64,000 nucleotides of DNA from Antedon mediterranea. Its lineage: Eukaryota; Echinodermata; Crinoidea; Comatulida; Antedonidae. Below are positions 26,801-41,800 of the stretch, piece by piece (position 1 is the first letter of the stretch; each line of letters opens with the position of its first letter). The notes below the pieces were generated by a model. It saw only the letters and a program-made list of their open reading frames with translations. It did not search any database and had not been told where the DNA came from. Both the position numbers and the translations under genes were made by a program. The DNA lies in the NCBI RefSeq assembly GCF_964355755.1, contig NC_092671.1, positions 39,077,304 through 39,141,303 of the forward strand, written 5' to 3'.

Positions 26801-29800
26801 CAAACAGCATGAAATGTTGTATAAAATGTTCATAAACATATTAAATATGTATATGCAAGTCATCAAATATAAATTTGCCTTTATATTCCTAGACTTTTAG
26901 TGTTTTATTAATTTTTTTATTTATTCAATTTCTACAAAGAAAAAGACAAAACAAAATATAAGACATATATTCAAATTTTAACTATTTCAATGATTTTAAA
27001 TTTGTTTTATTAAGAATTTTAATGTATTTTAATTCTAATTGTATAACTCTTTTTAATTTCCATTTTGGTTAGCCACTTGATAGTGGTTCATTTCGCTTCT
27101 GGGTTAACCAGTCTTTTGGATTTGGAACTTGTTTTTTCCTTTTTTGGTTCTGTTCTGTATTTGTCCCATGGCAGATAGGAAGTTATGGAGAAATCTAGTC
27201 ATATAAGTTTAGGTATATCCCTGACTAAGTAAATATATATTTGTTCTATTCTGACAAAATAAATGAGACATGAGACGCTTTCTGCGAATAAATCAGAATC
27301 CATTTAATGATGTCTGTATCTTAAATAAAACAAAGACTTAACAGCAAGATGGTGGAATCAAATCAAATGTTTGATAAGAAAGAACTTAGCCTACAGCAAA
27401 GAGCCAATGGGGTGACACAATGTACTTCTGTTGTTGTCTTGCTATTTTTAGTTCCTTACTGCTGTCTTTTGCTTTCCCCTAAAATAAAAACATTAGAGTC
27501 ACTTCAAAAACAATAATTAAATGAACAAATTAAAATTATAAAATTAACAAATAAACTAATTGAAGTTAACATATTCACACTTCTGTGTTCCGCCATTGAC
27601 CTATGCTGGTTTCCTCTTCAGCTCTTTTCCAAATGTTAATTTAAAAAAAAAAATAAATATTCCATAACAATTTTGAAGAAGCTACTTATTTTTGTATTTA
27701 CAAAACTACTGATTGTACGACTTTATACCATGAAATGAAGTGGTCTAATGTTTAGGACATCTGCATATCTGGGTTCGAATCTCGGCTGAGGCGACTTTTT
27801 TTCATTCTCACAGATTTCCTCATTTTATCGTTTCAAATTAATTAATTAAATTTCAGTATGTCACTGGGTGGTTTAGAATTAATGTTCTGTGCCTAATGTG
27901 TTTATATTGCACAATTAGAAAAAAAATATTTTAAATAAGTTTAACATTTTGAACCAATTTTATCCCTTTCCACGATATATTATGTTTTATTTATGTTTAC
28001 AATAACTCCTGTAAATATTAAAACTTATCTTTTGGTAAATAAAAGAAAGTGGGTAAATGTTTGTCAAGTGGTGCGAGGATGCAACAAATGAATATGTGAG
28101 TGAACAGTAAAAAAATGGAAAAAAACCCAAAAAACATGGAATGAATCATTTGTCAAAGGAATAGACAATAAGATTTCATATACAAGGCACTATATACCTG
28201 ATATATAAAATGCGTGCATCCATCATCGTACGTCCATCTAAAATCAGCTCCAAGTTCTGTAGCTATCCGGTTGTACTCTGTAAACTTTTTACTCAATTTC
28301 ATGCTCACACAGATGATGACACCTTTTAACACGCCATCATCATTCTGTGAACTCGAACACTAATAAGAACACAAATAAGATAGTTTAACAAGAAAATGTA
28401 TTTTACCGCCATTTTTCATTTCAAAATTTTAATTAATATCGTAGCTAAAATTTTAAATGAGAAAATATATGGTTAATACTGAATTCTGGCATCTTACTAT
28501 GTAAATATACCTGTATTTTAACTACTTTAAACACTTACTTTTAATTGTCAAAAATGTACTTATATGTATATAATATATTCATCAATGAGAATTTAAATAA
28601 ACGTGAGAAGAACTCACACAAGACAAAAAAATCATCATTCTGTGACTGTAACATTATGGTTATGGGTTAAAATAAACACAAAAATCAGTAGTAGAATAGA
28701 ATAGAAGTCTTCTCTGATAAGGACTATAAACCGTAGGTCCTATGTACACATCTAGCTCATGTGCACTTTAAAGAACCTAGTACATCTTTCAAGACGAGTA
28801 GGGGGTTACCTTGGTGTACTAGTACATCACAGCCACTGATCATAATTGGGATCTCTGGGAGACCAGTCTTTGATTAAAGAGGTCACTAAAGAGGTCACCC
28901 AGTACATAAATAAATAATAAACAAACTCAAATAAAAAAATATAGATTACCTCTTCAAATACATCATCTGAACGTTGGTCGATGACAGAGTTTTTCAGGGC
29001 AATTTGCAACTGCCCCTTCAAAAAATCATCTATGGACTAAAACAAAGATTAATATATTAACATCTGTCTAAACAAAAATAGTTTTCTACATCAGACTGTA
29101 CTCCTGTTAATATATAAACTTTAATTATCTGTATCCGTAACGTACACCATCTCTGGTTATCGTGTACTACGCGAGTACGTTGGTTAGGGACAACAACAAA
29201 AAATTAATTTTTTTCATAAATGTGCAATTTTAAATTATTATTATAATAAGAAAGTTTTTTAGCCATTTTTTATTAGATGTTTGTGTTGTTGTAGTGCTTA
29301 TCTGTGTTGAAGCAATTTTTCCGTGATTTTTTTTTGTTTAATTTATATATATATATGATATGCCAGTTTTCAAAACAAATTTCTGTCAATTTTTAAATGG
29401 ACAAATAAAGATATCATGACTATGAGTAGTATTTAAATTTGTTTTCTTCAAATAATTTTCATTTGTAACTAATTAACAACAACATACAAACTTACCATAT
29501 TGCTTTTCCTTGATTTTTTTCTTTCATTTGGAGGGGTTTTCAAGAAGTTCTTAAGTTCCTCACTTATGATAAACTTAGGGCGATATCCAGGAGCAAGGAA
29601 GACAGAAGGACTCTCTCTATTTGGAGAAGATGTACTAGCAGTCCTTTGGAGCTCAGAATGCCTTCGGTTCACTGCCTTTGGTGTCTTTAGATCATCACTT
29701 TCAGTTGTAGTGGATTTGTTAGGAAGTCTTTCACATGTTTCTATTGGCTCATCTGACTTTTCAAAACGTTCTTTAGTCACATTTTCTTCGTGAAAGTCTG

Positions 29801-32800
29801 TGACGTTATTTAAATTTTGTATCACCACCTCATCATCATCATCCTCTTTCTCCTCTTCTGTAACCATCTCTTCTTCAATATCCTGATTCTCTTTTTCCAC
29901 TTCTGCCATTTCTTGAACGTGCTGATTTTCATTTTCCTCTACGTCTTCTGCCATTTCTAGAACTTCCTCCTTTTCATTTTCCGCTACATCTTCTGCCATT
30001 TCTAGAACTTCCTCCTTTTCATTTTCCACTACATCTTCTGCCATTTCTTGAACTTGCCAATTTTTTTTTTCCACTACGTCTTCTGACAATTCCTGCTTCT
30101 TTTCTTCTACGTGTATCATTTCTTCTTTTTCTTCAACATCCACATTCTGTTCTACAACCTCCTTCATCCTAACCTCCATTTCTTGCAGATTCTGTTGAGG
30201 TGTAACCCTTTTACCATCAGGTTGATTAATGCCATTTGTTGACTGTACTGTACCAGTGCATTCTTGATTATCAATTAAATAATTATCTTCATCTGCATGT
30301 CGACATTGCTGAGCACACTCAAGAATCCACCTGTAACAATTATGCAGTGAAAACATAATTTATGTAAATATGATAGGCCACCTGTATTACATACATATCT
30401 TTTTCTCTACTATATGACTGCCTAATTGTCTATCGCAATCATTTTCACTTATCAGTAATATTAAATAATAAAAAATAAATATTCTTACCCAATACCAACT
30501 GCAGGAATTTTCCATTTCTTTGCGGCGTCATACTTCGTTCCTTCAGGATCTTTTAGTAACAGATGAGTGTTAGCTTTTACGTTATTCTTAGCCTTACGGC
30601 TTAAGTACTCTTGGCAGGTGGCTCCCAACAAAGTAGCTATATGTAACAAGCAGTCTCGCTCAACACCAATGTACTGACTGATAAAAGGAAAAACTAATTC
30701 AGTATTGATATTCCAAACATCACGCAACATAAACATGGTAGTAAAATAAATTATGTCATCAAAAAAGATGAAAAAACTAATTCAGTATTGTCATTCAAAC
30801 AATGCTTGACTCTATATTCAATATTACCATTGACACAGTAGTAAAATAAATTATGTCCTCAATAAAAAACTGAGCAAAATTCTTGGAAAAATACAGAGTG
30901 ACAGAGAGCGTGCCATTTAATATTTTGGCCCATAAATGAAGATACAGCTAACTTTAGATTTTATTTTATAAAATTGTTAAAAAACATTTAAAGCAAGTAA
31001 TTTAATTTATCAAAAAGTAATAATAAAATAGAAAATTTGTATGTTACATAAAGGGGAAAAGTGGTAGTTTACACTCTGTAAAACCAGTAGATGAGGGCAC
31101 GTGGCGCAGTTTGGTTCAAATCCAACTCTCGCCGCATTGCTTAGGCAAGACAATTTACTTACATTTGCCTCTCTTCACCCAGGTGTATAAAATAGGTATC
31201 GCTTAGATTAAGACACAACTTTGCTCTGATTACTTGCTGCATTATGGGAGTATGCTTCCATACGCGTTTGATCAAAAAAATGACCGGGGTAATAATGTGC
31301 AGCGCATTGAGAGCTTGCTTATACAGAATGCGCTATATAAGAATGAACTAATACATATATAGAATATATATAGAATTGAGTACCTGACAGTTAAAACACA
31401 ATCTTTCAAAGGTTTTTTATTGAGGTCAAGCAGAATTGGTAGATAGAGCGGATGACTTGAAACCTGATAAACCTCTTGAAACTCCATACATTTCTGCAAC
31501 CAGCAATTGGTGGCCACATTGCAAATGTTAGAAACGGCCTTAGTAACTACATTCGGCACTATCTGGTAATCAGCTTTAGAATTATCACTTGTCGATATCA
31601 CAATGCCTAAAATAATAAAATATGATGATATATTTTACACAATGTCCAGGGGTGATTTTGATTGTTTTACTCGATAATTACCTTTAAAAGGATTTTTTAT
31701 TTATTTTTTATTTATTTCAATTAGCGATCAGGGGGATCCCGTCATTTACAGACTGGAATACATAAAAAAACAAGACAAAAAAAACATCAACAAGGTCCAC
31801 AAGAACCAATTACAAACAATTCTTAATTTTGGATTTAAATAAATGTTATTAATATATTAATACAGCTGCACAGTAGAACCCCTTTCGGACATTGTCGCAA
31901 TAAAAGGAACACTATATGCCCAAATATGGTAGTGATGTGCCCAAATATGGTAGTGATGTGCCCAAATATGGTAGTGATGTGCCCAAATATGGTAGTGATG
32001 TGCCCAAATATGGTAGTGATGTGCCCAAATATGGTAGTGATGTGCCCAAATATGGTAGTGATGTGCCCAAATATGGTAGTGATGTGCCCAAATATGGTAG
32101 TGATGTGCCCAAATATGGTAGTGATGTGCCCAAATATGGTAGTGATGTGCCCAAATATGGTAGTGATGTGCCCAAATATGGTAGTGATGTGCCCAAATAT
32201 GGTAGTGATGTGCCCAAATATGGTAGTGATGTGCCCAAATATGGTAGTGATATGCCCAAATATGGTAGTGATATGCCCAAATATGGTAGTGATATGCCCA
32301 AATATGGTAGTGATATGCCCAAATATGGTAGTGATATGCCCAAATATGGTAGTGATATGCCCAAATATGGTAGTGATATGCCCAAATATGGTAGTGATAT
32401 GCCCAAATATGGTAGTGATATGCCCAAATATGGTAGTGATATGCCCAAATATGGTAGTGATATGCCCAAATATGGTAGTGATATGCCCAAATATGGTAGT
32501 GATATGCCCAAATATGGTAGTGATATGCCCAAATATGGTAGTGATATGCCCAAATATGGTAGTGATATGACATCATCATGTCCATATATGGGCACATAAC
32601 ATTTTGTTGTCACATAAAGTTTGATAGTGTGGACAGAGCTTAATAGCTAATTTGAAATCAAATTTAATGTAAACACCTCCTTCTGCATTTATCATGTTGG
32701 TAATCTCTTCTTCTTCATCTTCAAGAAATTCAAGAATTGTAAATTTCTTTCCTGTGAAGATTCCATTTTCTAACTCTTCATCTGGAACATCTACTTCTAA

Positions 32801-35800
32801 AAAAACATTTGAATTGAAGTATTTATAAACATTTTATGCACTGTATCTGGTGAAATATGGTGTTGTAGCTTGGTGATTAATGTGCTTCCAATCCAAAGAT
32901 CCTGGGTTCAATTCTCATGTAGTGGAAGTAACTCCACTTCTTGAGACTTAGTTTAGGTTTATAAGCACAACATATACAGTATATGCGAATAAAAATAGTT
33001 TGATAGGTTTCATTTTATTTGAACAATATTAACTGAATGGGGTCCCCAAATACAAACAGAAAACATTGCAACTTCCTAATTTTAATATTAAAAACATTAC
33101 ATAGTAACAATTTTAAATATATTTAAAACATTTATAAAATTAACAATGATTTAAAATAATTACCAATATCTTGCTGAATTTGTGTAGCATCATCATCATC
33201 ATCTTCCTCTTCTTCTTCACTTTTCTTATTACCTGCATAATCTGTACAGACAAAACCTTGGTTTATAGAAAATATTTCACTTTTAAGCTCTGTCTACACT
33301 ATCAAATTAGTTTGACAAAAAAAGTGTGAAGTGCCCAAATATGGTAGTGATATGCTAGTGGTATAACATCATCATGTCCATATATGGGCACATCACATTT
33401 TTTTGTCACAAAGTTTAATAGTATAGACAGAGCTTTAGCTTATAAAAATACTTTTTTAGAAAAAAAAGTGGTTTTAGTAGTCTTGTTAACAATACCATCA
33501 GCCATTTATGTTATCGCCAAAAGAGTAACTCTCTCTCCATCCTTCCTTACTCTTTTATCTTTTGGTTCCCATATGTTCTTTAAAAATGGAAACCACAATT
33601 TCATTCATTCAGGCTCATTGCTTTAATTTCATTTATATCACGTAAACAACAAAACTGAGTAACAAATATTAATTTCATATATATAAATATAAATAGTATG
33701 ATAATTATATGTATAATTAAATATGTAGATATGATTTTAGTCCACCTCTAGTTGATTTGTCGAGGTACTGAAGCATGACATCATCTTCTTGGTCCTCTAT
33801 GCTAACACTGCTAACCTTCTTTGCTGGCTTCTTTTTATCCTTTACACTAAAACAAAATTAACAATCAATGCAAAAAAAAAAAATGCATTCTTTCACGTTT
33901 TCACAAAATTATGCTGTTTTTTTTTCATATATTTTTTTATTTTATAAATTATGTTGGTGGCATGTTTTTATTTATTTTTTTCCCCGTACCTTGATAATAC
34001 CGCAGTTGATAATATTGAAATATTTCCATTTTTGAGGCAACTAATAATAGTTCAATTTCGGATAGTGCAGAGACAATCAGTTAGGCGCTCTGTACTTTGT
34101 AGGGCGCCATATAAAAACATGTATAGAATAATAATAGACAAATCATCATAAAAAAATTCAACATAGGCCTTACTTAATACAGTCGAACATAGATTTTTTG
34201 TACGGTTCTTAAACGAAAGATGTAAGTAAAACATGGTATTTGTAAAATCCATGTTGACCTTAAATTGACCCCCAAATATGTAGATCGTACCTAAAAAGTA
34301 GTGATGTAATTCAGTATTTGAATTTGAATGTTATCTCGCCTAAATTGGACTTTTATTATATGATCGTATAGTACAAAACACTTTATATTCAAAAACAAAA
34401 TCAAACGATATTTACTTACGTTTCAACCGGTATCTTTAAGTTTTCAAAACAGGTTGTTGGTACATCTAGGCAGATGTATGGTTGTTCTGATACCATGGCT
34501 GTCTGCTTAAAACATTCCACTAGCCATTCAACAGTCACTACTTCAGGCCTAATACATTATTAAAATATTAATTGGCGATTCTGAATAATTAGTTTTGATA
34601 GTTTGGCATTCATCATTGGAAATATTATTATTATTTTATTATTATTATTATATCATCATGGTATACATAGAAAATGCTGTTGCTTCGAGACAACATACAG
34701 TACAAAAAAAACCAGTGAAAAGTACAATTATAATTACAAAAATACAATCTTATTATATTATTTATTCTTTATACTGGGTAGCTTCTTCAGTCAAAGACTG
34801 TTCTTCCATCGAAAGATGTACTAGGTTCTTTAAAGTACGCGGGACCTACGGTTTATAGCCTTGCCGATGTTATGGCTACGTATTTACGGCTCCACTGTCT
34901 TAACCGTTTAGCCACTTACTTGCCTTATATTGATTGATCGATCGATTGATGGTCTATTATTGATTATATTGATTATATTATTGATGGTCTATTATTTCAG
35001 TTATTCTGCTAAGTTAATAGCCTACAGATAACCATTATAAGTGTGTGTACTACAAACATGATGAAATATTAACTATGTATGGATGACCGTGTTCGTACGG
35101 CGATTGAAATACACGTTTATTTGGTTTTTACCCTTGGGGTAAAACCCATACGACGTTCGTACGAATAAACAAAGTACCGGTAAGCTGACACGAAACCAAT
35201 TAAGATCGGAATTCTTAGGTCAAAAAGCGCCCTCTGTGCGTCGACCCAATCGTTCAATTATTATTTTTCAATCGACAACCAGACCTATATATTTATAATA
35301 TATCGAATACAATTTGCTTTTTAAATAAATAATGATCGAAAATCCTGCTAACGTATGTTGTTTGTTGACCACGTGTATTTATCGTGCGAGCCGAACTATT
35401 GTTGTGGAAATTCCATTTAATGTACACGCACTGTACCCCTCTTGTAAAAATCACCACGTGTATTTATCGTGCGAGCCGAACTATTGGTGTGGAAATTCCA
35501 TTTAATGTACACGCACTGTACCCTTCTTGTAAAAATCACCACATGTATTTATCGTGCGAGCCGAACTATTGTTGTGAAAATTCCATTTAATGTACATGCA
35601 CTGTACCCCTCTTGTAAAAATCACCACGTGCATTCATCGTGCGAGCCGAACTATTGTTGTAAAAATTCCCCCTCTTATCGTGCGAGCCGAACGGTTGATG
35701 TGGTAATTCACAGACACCAGGCTACCACAATACAGAACTCCCTGCCGTTACATGTACATTATAAGCCACCGATTCGCAAGTTCAGGTCACCGGAAAAAAA

Positions 35801-38800
35801 CCAACGAGTTAATTATTTATATATAATTTTACAAAACAATAGATATACATTCGCATTAACAAAAAAGAACATTTTAAACAATAATTGTTAAACAATCAGA
35901 AAGCTTATTTGAGGTCGCGATTTGACATGACCCCGTTAACGCTTGATTAATTATACCCAGAGGCAGCGTGTAATTGGAATGGGATTGAAATAACCAGTAA
36001 AGTTGGTGGATTTTTCGTCCAGATGGTTTTCTAATTTTTTATAGCCAGAGGCGCAAGTTAATTGCCACACGCGACCTCACAGTTGGAAGTACACGGTAGT
36101 TTCAGTCCCGTCCGAACGGGCCCTATGTATGTTGTAACATGAAACCAAAGTCATACATTTAGTACCCTAATGGCTACTGGATATAAAACTGTTGAGGAAC
36201 CTATTTGTACTTACTTATAATCCGATGATGTGATCAACTCTATATGGTCCTCTGTTCCTGTTTCAACTACCACATGCGTAACGTTTTCTGTAAAGTGACT
36301 GAATCGTGTACCGCCACCAGTGTTAATTATCTTGCGAACCTTCTCCAACCGACTTCCAGTGAATCCACTAAGGTATATCTATTGACGGAGTAATGATATC
36401 AAATATACCAACTAAAAAACCCACTTAAAAACTAAATGATACCTTTAAACTTGAAGCAAATTTACAAGAGCCACTCAGAATAATCAGATAGGACTGTCTG
36501 GGATAATATTTGTTTTAAAATTGTGATTAAGCTCTGTCTACACTATCAAACTAGTTTGACAAAAAAGTGTGATGTGCCCAAAGTGGTAGTGATATGCTTA
36601 AATAATTTTCAAATTCACTATCATGAAAATATACAACAACAATATATGAGAACATAAAAAAGATGAAAAGGAAACACATAAAAACTCAAAAGAGCTTGAT
36701 TAGTTGTGTCCCCCTATGTCCCTAACTAGCCTAAAAAACTAAAACATAAATAATAAAAAAGCTAAATCCTGCAACAAGTATAATTTTTAAAATTATTTGT
36801 AAAATGATAATAAATGTTCTTTAAACAATGATTTAAATGTAAAATGATAATAAATGTTCTTTAAACAATGATTTAAATTATGGTAGTGATATAACATCAT
36901 CATGTCCATATATGGGCACATCACATTTCTTTGTCACATAAAGTTTCATAGTGTAGACAGAGCTTTAGAAACAAATTGCATCAAAATCCCTTTTGCGCAT
37001 GTTGTGACAATTGGATGTGCTTCCTTATTCAATTTCTTCAACGCAGGTTTGGCAGATTCTAGATTTTGCATATTACTATCATATTTAGGCACATCACACT
37101 TTTTTGTGTCAAACTTAAAAGTATAAATAAAGCTTCAGACCTGCCATGGTTAATAACGCAAAAGAAAAAGAAAGAAGAAAATCAAAAAAACAAAACAAAC
37201 TTTGCAAGAATCCAGAAATTCTTCATCTGGTGGTTTGTAAAGATCCAGGCTGTTCAAGGGATCTTGAACTTTGACCTCATTAAAGGCTGTAGTTACGTTC
37301 ATAGTTGAGTTGACAGTTTCATCTACTTTAGATACATCTACATAAGATATTGAACTGACATCTGCTACACCTGCAATAAACAAGTTACATTTTGTTTCAA
37401 CAATGATAAAATAATAAATAAATAAAGAGGAAACACATGCTGCGGGTTACTCCAGATGAGAAAGCCAAATAATGACAGCCGTAAGAATGTTAAAAGATAG
37501 TGTTCAATTCAGTGATCTTTTTGTAATACGTGTCTAGCTATGCATTGCATTTTTTAATCTGTCAAGAGTGGAATTTTAATGTTGGATAAATCACAAAATT
37601 TAAGCTCTATTACCATTATTAATTTGCAAAGTAAATGATAAAATCTGAATTGCATAATGAGTCTGCTAGATATGTCACCTAGGGAAAGATCACTGATCAG
37701 CTACAAAATGATGGAATTGGTTTGTTATGCAGAGGCCAGAAAATGTGCAATACTTAGTGGAAACATACAAGCATAGCACACATTCTGACTGCTACATAAA
37801 CAAACAAACAAACAATCATGCTGACTCTTGAAAATATTGTTATCCATGAGTGAAGGAGAAATTAAAATGCAAGAAATTTGAGTCAGGTCCTCCACAAGAT
37901 CACAGCAGATATGCAGCACCTACCATGATCAGACCTACCATTTGAGAACTGGGATTAATGTACACCAGATTAAGCATCCCATTCAAAAGATGAGGAAATG
38001 AGACTAAAACATCAAGGACATCCAAGACACAGCCATGACTTTTCAGATGCAATTCAAGTCTCTTTCTACCGAAACACGAAACTTCTGCAGGTCCATACCT
38101 TTGTCTAAACATTTTTTACATACTGTTCTAGTTATAGTTGTCTAGAGGATTTAGGGGCGTAGCAGATGAGATACAGTTTCCTTTCATATAGGGTATTAGT
38201 AGTTGTAATCGTCATGATACGATAAACAGGAATGTTTCATATGCAATTCAAAGTTCTTTCTACCGTTGTGCAACTTCTGCACTTCCATACCTTTACATTT
38301 TTCACACACTGTACATAAACATTATATCTAGTGAAAACATTTTCCTCTGGTTTTGATTAGTATATTGATATGTAGCAAAGAACTTATAACACAAGAATCT
38401 CCTGTTCGTCCGAAGCGCGTAACAATTTCGAAAGGCATTGTGGGATAGAATAGAGTTATGGGTGGCGCCATTGTGAGCCATGGAGTAGGGCGCCCGCATC
38501 AAATTAGAAAGTCAAAATCATAGAGGGGATCTGCTAATGCTCTAGGGGGGATAGAGTAATTGACTGAGGAGTAGGGCGCCCGCATCAAATTAGAAAGTCA
38601 AAATCATAGAGGGGATCTGCTAATACTCTAGTTGGGGTAGAGTAATTGACTTCCTAGTTTGGAGGGGGCGCTGCTCCATGCTGTGAAATGGCGTCGCCCA
38701 GTTTGACCTTTTAACCCTGTACTTCCGATACTGTGTTTTGAATGCAAATTGAAGAACAGGAGATTCTTGTGTTATAAGTTCTTTGATATGTAGTCCATTG

Positions 38801-41800
38801 ATTGTAAACCAGTATAACATTATATATATTTAAAAATTTATTTTGGTGTTTTCATTTCTTGTTAGTTTTATATATTATAAATTAAAGTGATGTCACTTAC
38901 TGCTAAGTCTTTTGGTTGTAGTGCCATTAGGGGTCGATGTCCTTTCATCTTGATTGGATTCAACTTCAACAATGTAAAGATTTTCATCCTGGCATGCTCC
39001 CATTTCTACACTATCTTTAAACCACTTAAAATAAAAAAAAAAGATAGTTATTTTAATAAGTATCAGTTAATATATTATAAAAATATAAAAAATACATAAA
39101 AGATAATTTCTAATATTTTAAGCAGTAGCTCTATTCGACTAATAATATTTAGAAAGAGAGTGGCTTAGGCCCAGAGAGTGGCTTAGGCCCAGAGAATGGC
39201 GTAGGCCTAGAGAGTGAGGCCTAGAGAGTGACTTAAGGCCTAGACAATGGCTTAGGCCCAGAGAATGGCTTAGGCATAGAGAGTGACTTAAGGCATAGAG
39301 TCACTTAGGTCTAGAGAGTCACTTAAGGCCTAGAGAGTGGCTTAAGGCCTAGAGAGTCACTTAATGCCTAGAGAGTCACTTAATGCCTAGAGAGTCACTT
39401 AATGCCTAGAGAGTCGCTTAATGCCTAGAGAGTGGCTTAATGCCTAGAGAGTGGCTTAATGCCTAGAGAGTGGGGTAATGCCTAGAGAGTCACTTAATGC
39501 CTAGAGAGTGGCTTAAGCATAGAGAGTCACTTAATGCCTAGAGAGTGGCTTAAGCATAGAGAGTCACTTAATGCCTAGAGAGTGACTTAAGGCCTTGAGA
39601 GTCACTTAAGGCCTAAGGAGTCACTTTATGCCTAGAGAGTGACTTAATGCCTAGAGAATGACTTAATGCCTAGAGAGTGACTTAAGGCTTAGAGAGTCAC
39701 TTAATGCCTAGAGAGTGACTTAATGCCTAGAGTGGCTTAATGCCTAGAGAGTCACTTAATGCCTAGAGAGTCACTTAAGGCCTAGAGAGTGACTTAAGGC
39801 CTAGAGAGTGGCTTAAGCCTAGAAATAGAAAGACTCATACAAATACTATAGAATGCAATTCATAAAATAATTTGTTTTCTTTCATACATCAGTACCTTTA
39901 ATGATATACAATGTATTTTCCATCGTTGAGCAAAATCATATTTTTGTCCTTGAAAACAAATATAAAATTATATTCAATTAAGTTTATACAAACACCAAAA
40001 CAAGAACAGTATCAACAAGAAAGGCACAAGTGCTGAAATCTTTCTATTCAATGAATTTTCCAGAAAACTTTTGTTCACAAGATTATAGTTCTGTTGATAG
40101 CATGATAGTTACATGATCTACTATCTACCCTAGGTTTCAAATCTAATCCAACCGGTCATAATATTAATATACAAACCTTTTGGTGTATTGACTATAAGAT
40201 GAGTACATTCATTGAATTTAAGTTCACCCATGTATCGTCCCCCTGAAAATAAAAAATCGAAAATAAATTGGTACATCATAAACATTAACATGTTATGACC
40301 ATAAATAAATGTCAATTCAAATTTGTTTAACTTTTTTCTGAATTTCACACATTCCCTGTTATATATATTATGATCAGGTGCAGATTTTGACCTTTGCATT
40401 GTTTGCATGTTAAATTATAAATACTCCCAAAGGAAGGATTCTAACCATACTATCGTGACCCCTGGAATAAATTAAGCAATCTTCTTCAGTGCGATCCTAG
40501 TCAAGCTAAGAAGCGAACCCAGTCAAGGAAGCCCTTCAACAGTCGGACCCAGCATATATTTAGATGCTAGAGAAGACTGCCTCTTGGATTCGACTGGCAT
40601 CAGTGGGAGGAACAAAACTGTACTCTAGTGTACACTCGTTATATATTATTTTAAATATTCTCACCATTTTTCTCAGTTAATCTTTTTACATCTTTCCTGT
40701 CTGCCGATTCTAGCCCTGTAACACATATGACACAGCCTTTGAACACTGGACACTTGTAACAGTCAAACATTGGGTCTGATGCCTCTACATGGCTACAAAT
40801 AAAGTTAAATACATCATTTTTACCATTGTACTGTGTCTATGGCCAATTTTATTGTACGATTCAATTCAATTTATTTTGGATAATACAAACAATAAGACAT
40901 ACATCACACATGCTAGACCCAGAAGACTCCAACAGCAAACTCAATCGTTTCCGATGGGACGTCAGCCAACGTTATAAATGTTTTTATTATTATGGTAGAA
41001 TGCCTTAACTATTAATATAATATAGTTTGTTTTGTTTTAGATTAAATAAATGCAAATAAATAAATAAATGCTTACCGTTGCTGGCAAGCTTCATATACGG
41101 CATTCACCCATTCTGGCAACACTATTGCTTTATTAAGGCTTGCTGCAACCTGTGAATAAAATTATAAAACGAAAATAAATTACTTTTTGTTTGTTTCAAT
41201 CACAAGGTGATTTTTTTTAACTGGAGTTACATTTTTGTAAACTTGTTGTTTTAAAGGAGTCACACCTGCCAAAGTAGTAGAAATTACATTAGGTAGAAAA
41301 ACAGTAATATTAGAAAACAAAAACTGGAAGTAAAAATACACAAACAGAAGTGGAATTGCAGTTTTAATTTTTTTAATCTTTTCTAGTCTTTTTACAGTAG
41401 AATTAAAGTAAAATTATTGTTAGTGATAAACAAAATTAATAAAATAGAAATTTAAAACCTGGAGTTTAACTTTGAACTTAGTGAAACAATGGGTAGAGTC
41501 ATAAACAGTCTAGTTGAAAACAATTAGATATAATTACATGGTATTTCTTGGAGCCTACTTCGCCAACCACCAGATGCGTAACTAACTCATTAAAAGTCTT
41601 GGTCACATGACCTCCCATCCACTGAACCTTTGTGTGAATCTGTTCCTGTAGACAATAACAATGTAGGCATTAGAACAAAATATATTTATCTATTACATCT
41701 TTCGAGACGAGCAGGGGGTTACCCCGGTTTACTAGTATACACACACAGCTACTGTCACACACAGACACTTATCATGCATACGCTGTTTAGGGTCACCCTC

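Noticed and set aside
31857-32613. Several long open frames (over 200 residues) on both strands
   Set aside because: They are forced by the 21-bp period of the MITE-derived array; no start context, exon structure or non-repetitive sequence.
31909-32643. CRISPR-like regular array
   Set aside because: Units are contiguous with no unique spacers, in a eukaryotic intron; it is an amplified MITE segment.
35384-35891. Two overlapping frames rich in Cys, His and Arg
   Set aside because: They are translations of the 85-bp tandem repeat.
37725-38112. Two minus-strand frames in the intron between TOPBP1 exons 9 and 10
   Set aside because: No similarity I recognise, no splice sites that keep the TOPBP1 frame, and exon 10 joins exon 9 correctly without them.
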